A stretch of 14,970 nt of DNA. Source: Caldilineaceae bacterium (GTDB taxonomy: Bacteria > Chloroflexota > Anaerolineae > Caldilineales > Caldilineaceae). The notes beneath the pieces are model-generated. The model was not told the origin of the DNA. It worked only from the letters and a program-made list of their open reading frames with translations, and ran no database searches. The stretch's first letter is position 1. Each line of letters begins with the position of its first letter. Location of the stretch: assembly GCA_015494005.1 (NCBI GenBank), contig WGCB01000017.1, positions 1 to 14,970 of the forward strand, read 5' to 3'. A program made the translations under genes and the position numbers. Of the stretch, positions 1 through 5,563 are shown piece by piece.

Positions 1-118
1 AGCCACCGAGGAGTTCCGGGCCCTGAGCGTGGCCATCTGGGATTCCCTGAAGGACGAGGTGATGCGGGCCATGGAAGAGCAGGCCGGAACAAGCCTGCCC
101 GGAGGAAAAGCCGCATGA
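1..118 (+). CDS. ABC transporter ATP-binding protein, C-terminal end (partial)
   Basis: Only the last 38 codons are in the window, read from base 2 to the TGA at 116-118. The tail contains TEEFRALSVAIWDSLKDEV and then a flexible Gly/Ala-rich end. A 'peF..L...iw..L..E' tail is typical of the C-terminus of NitT/TauT/SsuB-type ABC ATPases, which couple ATP hydrolysis to import of nitrate, sulfonates, taurine or pyrimidine-like compounds. The stop overlaps the permease start (ATGA, 4 bp), so the two genes are translationally coupled, which supports the transporter assignment. No Walker or signature motif lies in the window, so the family call rests on the tail and the context. A substrate-binding protein is the alternative. 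Confidence 0.55.
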   Translation, partial: ATEEFRALSVAIWDSLKDEVMRAMEEQAGTSLPGGKAA

Positions 119-1149
119 AACGCCGAAAAGCAGACGCTCGCCGCACCCTCTGGCTGGCCCTGGCCGGGATGCTCCTGTGGAACGGCCTCTTCGGGGGGCT
201 GGGGCTCTGGAAGCCCCTCTGGTGGGCCGGGCTGGCCGGGAACTTCGCCCTCATCGTGCTCCTGGCCGAGGCGGGCGCGGCCTTCGTCCCCCTGAGCAAG
301 CGCCCCCTCTACGAGCGCTTCCTGGCCCTGGGCTTTCCCGTGCTCCTGCTCCTGGCCTGGGAGATCATCGTCCGGGCCGGGATCCTCAACCCCCGCTGGT
401 TCCCGCCTCCCACCCGCATCGCCCAGGCCCTCTGGGACCTCTCCGTCCACGTGGATAAGTTCAACCAGACCAGCCTGTGGGGGCGCCCCTGGCTCCTGCC
501 CCAGCGGATGCTCAGCGAGGGCTGGCCGGGGGTCAAGGCCCTGCTGGTGGAGAGCCACGTCTGGGCCACCCTCCTGCGGGTCTTCGCCGGCTTCCTGCTG
601 GGGGGCATCCCGGGCATCCTCCTGGGGATGATCATGGGCATGAACCGGACCGTGCGCCTGATGCTGGACGCCACCATGTCCGCGGTCTACGTGCTGCCCA
701 AGATCGCCATCTTCCCCATCATGATGCTCATTTTCCCCAACCCCTTCGGCGAGGGGCCCAAGATCGCCGTGGTGGCCATCTCCGCCTTCTTCCTGGTGGC
801 CATCAACACCATGACCGGCGTCCGGGACATCGACCTGGTCTACATCCAGGCGGCCCGAAACTACGGGGCCAACCGCTGGCAGCTCTTCCGCCACGTGATC
901 CTGCCCGGCGCCCTGCCGGTGATCTTCGCGGGGCTGCGCCTGGCCCTGGGCACCGCGCTCATCGTCATCGTGGCCATCGAGTTCATCCGGGCCAAGAAGG
1001 GGGTGGGCTTCGTCACCTTCTACTACTGGGAGGTGCTGGTCACGGAGAAGATGTACGCGGGGCTCTTCGTGGTGATGCTCCTGGGGGTGCTGCTCACCGC
1101 CGGGCTCCAGTACGTGGAGCGGCGGGTCATGCCCTGGCAGAAGGAGTGA
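115..1149 (+). CDS. ABC transporter permease, NitT/TauT (SsuC/TauC-like) family
   Basis: Integral membrane subunit of an ABC importer, 344 residues. The EAA-type cytoplasmic loop that docks the ATPase is clear at about residues 246-270 (AARNYGANRWQLFRHVILPG), followed by the usual LRLALGTALIVIVAIEFI segment. The start follows GGAGGAAAAG at 101-110 and overlaps the upstream stop by 4 bp. Family members are usually 250-280 residues. This one has about 75 extra N-terminal residues with two additional hydrophobic segments, and a polar insert (about residues 110-145) between the first canonical helix and the core. The substrate cannot be read from the permease; sulfonate or taurine would suit the sulfur context downstream but is speculation. 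The 3' end overlaps the convergent acetyltransferase gene by 23 bp. Confidence 0.9.
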   Translation: MKRRKADARRTLWLALAGMLLWNGLFGGLGLWKPLWWAGLAGNFALIVLLAEAGAAFVPLSKRPLYERFLALGFPVLLLLAWEIIVRAGILNPRWFPPPTRIAQALWDLSVHVDKFNQTSLWGRPWLLPQRMLSEGWPGVKALLVESHVWATLLRVFAGFLLGGIPGILLGMIMGMNRTVRLMLDATMSAVYVLPKIAIFPIMMLIFPNPFGEGPKIAVVAISAFFLVAINTMTGVRDIDLVYIQAARNYGANRWQLFRHVILPGALPVIFAGLRLALGTALIVIVAIEFIRAKKGVGFVTFYYWEVLVTEKMYAGLFVVMLLGVLLTAGLQYVERRVMPWQKE

Positions 1150-1558
1150 CGCTCCCCGCCTGGTGCTCGTAGCGGCGCAGGATCATGGCCGTGGCCCGCT
1201 GCATGCCCAGGGACTCGTAGAAGGGGACCAAGGCGGGATCGCAGGCCAGGTCCACCATGTAGAGGCCCTGGAGCCGCTGAAACATGCGCCGCATCAGCTC
1301 CCGGCCAATGCCCCGGCCCTGGTAGGCGGGCAACACCTCCAGCAGGGGGATGTGGGCGCTCAGCACCCGGTCCGTGAGGGCGGTGACGAAGCCCACCACC
1401 TGCCCGGTCTCCTGGTCCAGGGCCAGGACCACCTCGTCGCTCTGGCGCAGCAGGCGCAGGTGGGTCTCCGGCGAGGGTGGGTTGGGCCAGCCCACGAAGA
1501 AGCCCTGGAGCTGATGGGCCTGGATCGTCTCGGCGTTGGTGAGGAATTGGATGGTCAT
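1127..1558 (-). CDS. GNAT-family N-acetyltransferase
   Basis: A 143-residue protein of the GNAT fold, which transfers an acyl group from acyl-CoA to an amine. The acetyl-CoA pyrophosphate loop is visible as LPAYQGRGIGRELMRRM (Q/R-x-x-G-x-G/A motif), followed by VDLACDPALVPFYESLGM, the usual beta5/alpha4 'FYeklGF' region. The start chosen is the ATG at 1558-1556, where GNAT similarity begins. The open frame continues upstream to 1801, but that extension (Gln/Pro-rich) lies antisense inside the neighbouring glycosyltransferase gene and looks spurious. The gene overlaps the permease tail-to-tail by 23 bp and starts only 24 bp from the divergent glycosyltransferase gene. The substrate (small molecule, antibiotic or protein N-terminus) is not predictable. 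Confidence 0.85.
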   Translation of the reverse strand: MTIQFLTNAETIQAHQLQGFFVGWPNPPSPETHLRLLRQSDEVVLALDQETGQVVGFVTALTDRVLSAHIPLLEVLPAYQGRGIGRELMRRMFQRLQGLYMVDLACDPALVPFYESLGMQRATAMILRRYEHQAGSVTPSARA

Positions 1559-1582
1559 GGTCGCTCTCGGGAAACGTTTGCA

Positions 1583-3106
1583 GTGGTGACGCCCGCCCAG
1601 GCCCGGCGCTGGGGGATGCCCCTGGCCCTGCTGGCGCTCCTGCTGCTGGGCGCGGGACTGCGCTTCCACGCCCTGGACGCCCGCAGCCTCTGGCTGGACG
1701 AAGCCTTCAGCGTCTGGCTGGCCCGGCACCCTCTCCTGGAGATGTGGGGCTGGATCCTGCGCATCGACCAGCACCCGCCCCTGTACTACACCCTGCTCCA
1801 CGCCTGGCAGGGGCTGACGGGGGAGGACGAGGTCGCGGTGCGGGCCCTCTCTGCCCTGGCCAGCACCCTGACGCTGCCCCTATTTTACGCCTTTTCCCGG
1901 CGCGTTTCCAGGGATCCGGTCACGGCCCTGCTGGCCACCCTGCTCCTGGCCGTCTCCCCCTTCCACGTGGCCGTGGCCCAGGAAGCCCGCATGTACAGCC
2001 TGCTGGCCCTGGCGGTGATGGCCACGCTCTTCTTCCTGGCCCCGCTCCTGGATCCTGGCGCCCAGCCTCCCCGGGGATGGCGACGCCTGGTCCCCTGGCT
2101 GGGGCTGAGCGCGAGCCAGGCCGGGGTGATGCTCACCCACCACACCGGAGCCCTCTTCTTTCCCTTGGCCCTGAACCTGCCCATCCTGACGGCCCTGGCC
2201 TCCCGCCGAGGACGCAGCCAGCTCCCCCCAGGTTTCGCCCGCTCTTGGCTGCGCAGCCAGCTCCTGGCCCTGCTCCTCTGGTCTCCCTGGGCCGTGCCCG
2301 CCTGGCTCCAGACCACCGGCGTGCTGCGGGAGTTCTGGATCCCGCCCGTCACCTGGGAGGGGCTGTGGCGGGCGGCGCGGACCTTCTCCTTCGCCTACCT
2401 GCCGGACAATTCCCCCTGGATCAACCCGGCCCTGCTCGTCTGGCTCCTCCTGCTGGGGCTGGGTGTGGGACGCCTGGGCCGCTCCCTCTGGACCTGGCTG
2501 CTCCTGAGCCTCTTCCTGACACCCATCCTGGGGGAGATCGGGGTGAGCTTCCTGGTGCGCCCCATCTTCCACCAGCGCTCCCTGATCGGGGCCACCCTGC
2601 CGGCCATCCTGCTGGTGGCCCTAGGCCTGGGCCGTCTGCGCCCCCGGCCTCTGCTCCTGGGCGTCCTGGCCGGGATCCTGGCCCTGAACGGCCTGGGGCT
2701 GGCCCGCTTCTACCGGGCCCCGGAGCGGGAGGCCTGGGACGACGTGGCCGCCTTCCTGGCCCAGGAGGCGGAGCCCGACGCGCTGATCCTCTTCAACGCG
2801 GGCTGGACCCAACTCCCCTTCGAGTACTATTTCCGGGAGACGCCCCGGGCCGGCCAGGTGACGCTCCACGGCCTGCCCGTGGACCCCTTCGCGGACGGCC
2901 GGCTGGAGCCCAAGATGACACCCGAGGCCCTGCCCCGTCTGCGCCGTCTGGTCCAGGGCCGGGAGCGGGTCTGGCTGGTCTACTCCCACGAGTGGTACAC
3001 AGATCCTCAGGAGCTCATCCGCCAGGAGCTGACCCGCCTCCTGGGTCCGCCCCGGGAGTGGCGCTTCCAGGGGGTGCGGGTGCTGATATTTGGGAGTCAC
3101 CCTTAG
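1583..3106 (+). CDS. PMT-like (GT-C) membrane glycosyltransferase
   Basis: A polytopic membrane protein of about 507 residues resembling dolichyl-phosphate-mannose protein mannosyltransferase/ArnT-type GT-C enzymes, which transfer a sugar from a polyprenyl-phosphate donor on the outer face of the membrane. The first extracellular loop has the acidic catalytic signature LWLDEAFS (D39, E40), followed by QHPPLYY (H64 region) and AQEARMYSLL (E134), the usual order in the PMT_2/GT39-like clan. About ten or more hydrophobic helices follow, then a hydrophilic C-terminal domain of about 130 residues. The frame is open much further upstream, but that part is antisense to the acetyltransferase gene. 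I chose the GTG at 1583 (GTG also at 1586), which has GGGAAA at 1569-1574 ahead of it; the ATG at 1616 is the alternative and would cut into the first helix. Acceptor and sugar are unknown. Confidence 0.85.
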   Translation: MVTPAQARRWGMPLALLALLLLGAGLRFHALDARSLWLDEAFSVWLARHPLLEMWGWILRIDQHPPLYYTLLHAWQGLTGEDEVAVRALSALASTLTLPLFYAFSRRVSRDPVTALLATLLLAVSPFHVAVAQEARMYSLLALAVMATLFFLAPLLDPGAQPPRGWRRLVPWLGLSASQAGVMLTHHTGALFFPLALNLPILTALASRRGRSQLPPGFARSWLRSQLLALLLWSPWAVPAWLQTTGVLREFWIPPVTWEGLWRAARTFSFAYLPDNSPWINPALLVWLLLLGLGVGRLGRSLWTWLLLSLFLTPILGEIGVSFLVRPIFHQRSLIGATLPAILLVALGLGRLRPRPLLLGVLAGILALNGLGLARFYRAPEREAWDDVAAFLAQEAEPDALILFNAGWTQLPFEYYFRETPRAGQVTLHGLPVDPFADGRLEPKMTPEALPRLRRLVQGRERVWLVYSHEWYTDPQELIRQELTRLLGPPREWRFQGVRVLIFGSHP

Positions 3107-3136
3107 ATCCAAGCCGAGACGAGGCATAGCTGTTTT

Positions 3137-3158
3137 GTCTGACGGTGTTTGGTCAGAC
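3137..3158. repeat. Perfect 7-bp hairpin after the glycosyltransferase gene
   Basis: GTCTGAC at 3137-3143 and GTCAGAC at 3152-3158 are exact inverse complements around an 8-nt loop. No T-run follows on either strand (a short T-run lies ahead of it on the plus strand), so it is not a classical intrinsic terminator. It may protect the 3' end of the upstream mRNA, or belong to the mosaic of repeats filling this gap. Confidence 0.5.
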
Positions 3159-3171
3159 CGGATTGGAGAGT

Positions 3172-3228
3172 GGGAGATTGGCGGCTCTCTAGTCGAGGGC
3201 CGACCTTCAATCTCGAATTGCCAATCTC
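3172..3228. repeat. GGAGATTGG-family interspersed palindromic repeat, copy 1 (intergenic)
   Basis: GAGATTGGC at 3174-3182 is exactly complementary to GCCAATCTC at 3220-3228, with a 37-nt centre. The centre carries CCGACCTTC and then AATCTC, very like the copy inside the molybdoenzyme gene at 10891-10949 (GGACCTTC, then CAATCTC units). A related GGAGATTG string precedes it at 3161-3168 region (GATTGGAGAG). The same kind of element in two unrelated places, one intergenic and one coding, indicates a dispersed repeat family. I see no encoded product or terminal target duplication. Confidence 0.7.
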
Positions 3229-3236
3229 TGCCACTG

Positions 3237-3272
3237 CTGTCTCCGCTGTCTCCTCTGTCGCCTCTTTTTCTT
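3237..3272. repeat. Degenerate 9-bp tandem repeat (CTGTCTCCN) in a pyrimidine tract
   Basis: Successive units are CTGTCTCCG (3237-3245), CTGTCTCCT (3246-3254), CTGTCGCCT (3255-3263) and a degraded CTTTTTCTT (3264-3272). The tract is almost pure pyrimidine on the plus strand and abuts the -35 of the kinase promoter. Any reading frame across it gives only a low-complexity Leu/Ser/Pro peptide, so I do not call a gene here. Confidence 0.65.
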
Positions 3273-3277
3273 CTTCC

Positions 3278-3306
3278 TTGAGCAGATGCTATCGGGATGC
3301 TAAAAT
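3278..3306 (+). promoter_or_regulatory. Sigma-A/sigma-70-type promoter for the two-component operon
   Basis: TTGAGC (3278-3283), a 17-bp spacer, then TAAAAT (3301-3306), preceded by the extended -10 dinucleotide TG at 3298-3299. This is the best promoter match in the window: 4 of 6 at -35, 5 of 6 at -10, with optimal spacing. Predicted transcription start is near 3313, giving a leader of about 80 nt before the kinase ATG at 3392, or about 20 nt if the ATG at 3332 is used. Confidence 0.75.
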
Positions 3307-3391
3307 AGGCGCACCCGTGATTCGCCAAAGCATGGACCAGGGCCCGCAGCCAGACCGAAACCGGCCCTGGTCCCACCCTGGAACGGAGCCG

Positions 3392-4558
3392 ATGAACGTT
3401 TCCCAGCAGCTCCATTTCATCCAGACCCTGACCCTCAGCCTCCAGTCCTCCGCGGACCCCACGGAGCTCCAGGAGCAGCTCCTGGCCGGGCTGGTGGACT
3501 ACATGCGCTTTCCCCGGGCGGTGGTGGCCGTCTACGAGCCTGGGGCCAACGTCCTCACCGGATGGCTGAGCCGGGGCGGGGATGCGACCACGCCCATCGG
3601 CCATGCGGCCCTCCTGCCGGTGGACTCGGACGGGGGCCCTGTGGCCCAGGCCGTGGCCAACCAGGAGATCCTGCGCATCACCGATGGCCAGCCCCCCACG
3701 GCCAACCCGGAGCTCAACCAGGGCCTGGCCCTGGGCCGCTGCTACCACATCTTCCCCATGTACCTGCGAGGGCAGCCGGTGGGCGTCCTCATCGTGGACT
3801 GCACGGGCAAGGAAGAGCTGGAGGAATCCCGGGCCATCGGGCTGGGGCTGCTGGCCAACTACGCGGGGGTGGCCCTGGGCAGCCTGCGACTCTGCATCGA
3901 CCGGGCCCAGCGCCAGGCCATCGAGGAGGAGCGCAGCCGCATCGCCGCGGACATCCACGACACGGTGAGCCAGAGCCTCTTCGGCCTGGCCTACGGCCTG
4001 AGCGCCTGCACGGACATGCTGCCTGACCATCCGCCGGAGGTGGCCCAGGTCAAGGAGAAGCTGCGCAGCCTGCACCCCCTGGCCTTCACCGCGCTGCACC
4101 AGATCCGCAGCGCCATCCTGGAGATCCTGCCCGGGGACCTGAACCGCAGCCGCTTTGTCAACGGGCTGGAGAAACACCTCTCCGCCCTCTGCGCGGACCG
4201 GCCTGTGCAGCTCACGGTGGAGGTGACGCCCCAGTTCAATCGCTGGCCCTTGGACCTGCGTCGCCAGCTCTTCCTCATCGCCCAGGAGGCCATCGCCAAC
4301 GTGGGGCGCCACGCGGCCGCCCAGCACGCCTGGGTCAAGCTGAGCGCCAACAACGGCGCTATCCGTCTGCAGATCGTGGACGACGGGGCCGGCTTCCAGG
4401 CGGAGGAAGTGACCCTGCTCCCGGGCGTGGGCGTGGAGGGCATGCGCCGCCGAGTGCAGGAGCTGCGCGGCCAGCTGGAGATCCGCAGCTGCCCAGGCCA
4501 GGGGACGACCATCCTGGCCACGGTGCCGTTGACCCAACAGGAGCAGTCCGCGCCATGA
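3392..4558 (+). CDS. GAF-domain sensor histidine kinase, NarL/HisKA_3 class
   Basis: Soluble two-component kinase of 388 residues. A GAF-like sensor (about residues 20-165) has no membrane segment, so the signal is probably cytoplasmic. Then comes the HisKA_3 dimerisation helix with DIHDTVSQSLFGL (phospho-acceptor His about 189) and an HATPase_c domain with N-box AQEAIANVGRHA (Asn about 303), DDGAGF (about 331) and GVEGMRRRVQELRG. Start: ATG 3392 has GGAG at 3385-3388, although the spacing is short. The in-frame ATG 3332 would add 20 unstructured residues. The stop overlaps the regulator start (ATGA, 4 bp). The GAF domain has cysteines in LGRCYHIF and IVDCTGK that might respond to redox or sulfane sulfur, but this is inference from the neighbouring sulfur genes. 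The family includes NarX/DegS/LiaS-type kinases. Confidence 0.93.
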   Translation: MNVSQQLHFIQTLTLSLQSSADPTELQEQLLAGLVDYMRFPRAVVAVYEPGANVLTGWLSRGGDATTPIGHAALLPVDSDGGPVAQAVANQEILRITDGQPPTANPELNQGLALGRCYHIFPMYLRGQPVGVLIVDCTGKEELEESRAIGLGLLANYAGVALGSLRLCIDRAQRQAIEEERSRIAADIHDTVSQSLFGLAYGLSACTDMLPDHPPEVAQVKEKLRSLHPLAFTALHQIRSAILEILPGDLNRSRFVNGLEKHLSALCADRPVQLTVEVTPQFNRWPLDLRRQLFLIAQEAIANVGRHAAAQHAWVKLSANNGAIRLQIVDDGAGFQAEEVTLLPGVGVEGMRRRVQELRGQLEIRSCPGQGTTILATVPLTQQEQSAP

Positions 4559-5220
4559 GCGAGACAGGCCCGATCCGCATACTCATCGTGGACGATCACG
4601 CGGTGGTGCGCCGGGGTCTGCGCATGGTCCTGGAGCTCCAGCCCGAGTTCCAGGTGGTGGGGGAGACCGGCACCGGCGCCCAGGCCCTGGCCCTCTGCTG
4701 GGATGCCCGGCCGGATCTGGTGCTCCTGGACCTGACCCTGCCGGACATGAGCGGCGTGGAGGTGACCCGTCAGCTGCGCCAGACCTGCCCGGAGAGCCGC
4801 ATCCTGGTGCTGAGCGCGGTGCAGGACGCGGCCCAGGTCTACAAGGCGGTGGACGCCGGGGTGGACGGCTACGTGCTGAAGGAGATCACTCCCAGCGAGC
4901 TGGCCCGAGCCATCCGCCAGGTGGCCGCGGGCCAGGCCTATCTGCACCCCCACATCACCCGGCTGATCATGGAGCGGAGCTCGAGCCAGCTGGCCCAGCA
5001 CAGCCCCCCGCACCGGGGCCAGCCTCGCCTCACCCGCCGGGAGCAGGAGATCCTGGCCTTGATGGCCACCACCGCCACCAACCGGGAGATCGCGGAGCGA
5101 CTGGTCCTGAGCGAGGAGACGGTCCGCTCCCACGTGAAGAGCATCCTGCGCAAGCTGCAAAAGCCCAGCCGCACCCAGGCCGTGGTGGAGGCCCTGCGCC
5201 TGGGCCTGATCGACATCTGA
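4555..5220 (+). CDS. NarL/FixJ-family response regulator (REC + LuxR HTH)
   Basis: A 221-residue transcription factor, the cognate partner of the overlapping kinase. The receiver domain (about residues 7-125) has the acid pocket D13-D14, phospho-acceptor D59 in LLDLTLPD, the switch Ser87 in VLSA and Lys109 in GYVLKE. A linker of about 25 residues leads to a LuxR-type helix-turn-helix (about 155-215) with LTRREQEILALMA and NREIAERLVLSEETVRSHV, the recognition helix region. All canonical residues are present, so it should be phosphorylation-controlled. The 4-bp overlap with the kinase implies coupled translation. Likely targets are its own promoter and the sulfur operons starting downstream at 5564 and 8114. 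The 28-nt palindrome 51 bp past its stop is one candidate site, unproven. Confidence 0.95.
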   Translation: MSETGPIRILIVDDHAVVRRGLRMVLELQPEFQVVGETGTGAQALALCWDARPDLVLLDLTLPDMSGVEVTRQLRQTCPESRILVLSAVQDAAQVYKAVDAGVDGYVLKEITPSELARAIRQVAAGQAYLHPHITRLIMERSSSQLAQHSPPHRGQPRLTRREQEILALMATTATNREIAERLVLSEETVRSHVKSILRKLQKPSRTQAVVEALRLGLIDI

Positions 5221-5270
5221 CCGGCCGCACCGCCCCTGCCCCCACCTCAACCTTATCCCTGCACCTCCCG

Positions 5271-5298
5271 GAAATTTCACCCAAATGGGTGAAATTTC
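5271..5298. promoter_or_regulatory. Perfect 28-nt palindrome, candidate operator
   Basis: Arms GAAATTTCACCCA (5271-5283) and TGGGTGAAATTTC (5286-5298) are exact inverse complements around a two-base AA centre. It has no T-run after it, which argues against a terminator. It sits 46-73 bp upstream of the TGCTACACT -10 element, a normal place for an activator or repressor site. The outer GAAATTTC is itself palindromic. The binding protein is unknown. The adjacent LuxR-type regulator or an unlinked ArsR/CsoR-type sulfur sensor are both possible. Confidence 0.65.
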
Positions 5299-5343
5299 TG
5301 CTTCCAATTCCCTCAGCTGGGTGATGCCCCACCGGGTGATCCA

Positions 5344-5352
5344 TGCTACACT
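5344..5352 (+). promoter_or_regulatory. Extended -10 promoter element for the rhodanese-TusA-DsrE2 operon
   Basis: TGCTACACT: TG at 5344-5345 and hexamer TACACT at 5347-5352. No good -35 lies 16-18 bp upstream, consistent with an extended -10 or activator-dependent promoter. The ten-base string TGCTACACTG recurs at 7965-7974 upstream of the molybdoenzyme operon, which supports function. The predicted start near 5359 gives a leader of about 205 nt. Confidence 0.5.
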
Positions 5353-5563
5353 GCAGCCACCCCGAAGACCACGCTCTCGCTTGAGTTCCTGCTGAAAAGC
5401 CTTGCAAACCTGTCCGGATCGACGGCGCAGCTGTCCTGGCAGTGCCGTCCTAGCCATGACCCGCAGATCGTTCAGACACACCGCCTGACCGTGCTTGTTC
5501 CTGTTGCGAAGGCCCCCTGTTCGTTCGAGTCCACTGCCTGTTCAAGTTCAGGAGATTGGCGCC

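Larger units (their letters stand above)
5221..5563. other. 343-bp gene-free leader between regulator and rhodanese-MBL gene
   Basis: No convincing coding region lies here on either strand. It holds a pyrimidine-rich stretch, the perfect palindrome at 5271-5298, two direct GGGTGAT heptamers (5319-5325 and 5334-5340, starts 15 bp apart), and an extended -10 (5344-5352). A leader of about 200 nt with no recognised riboswitch follows. It ends in AGGAG at 5550-5554, nine bases before the ATG. Confidence 0.7.

Noticed and set aside
1163..1582. Upstream extension of the glycosyltransferase reading frame
   Set aside because: It is antisense to the GNAT gene and reads as His/Gln/Gly-rich shadow sequence; the membrane protein begins after 1583.
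1559..1801. N-terminal extension of the GNAT reading frame on the minus strand
   Set aside because: It is Gln/Pro-rich, antisense to the glycosyltransferase coding region, and GNAT similarity starts at the ATG at 1558.
3237..3272. The tandem tract as a CRISPR array
   Set aside because: Units are 9 bp with no spacers, and no cas gene is present.
3090..3281. Small plus-strand ORF in the repeat-rich gap, ending in a Leu/Ser/Pro run
   Set aside because: It is a translation of the palindrome and the 9-bp tandem tract, with no RBS and overlap with the end of the upstream gene.
5271..5298. Palindrome as an intrinsic terminator of the two-component operon
   Set aside because: No T-run follows on either strand; an operator is the better explanation, though mRNA end protection is not excluded.
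2621..5481. Long minus-strand open frames opposite the glycosyltransferase, kinase and regulator
   Set aside because: High-GC shadow frames with Gly/His/Ala/Arg-rich composition, no domain, and opposite genes with complete motifs.
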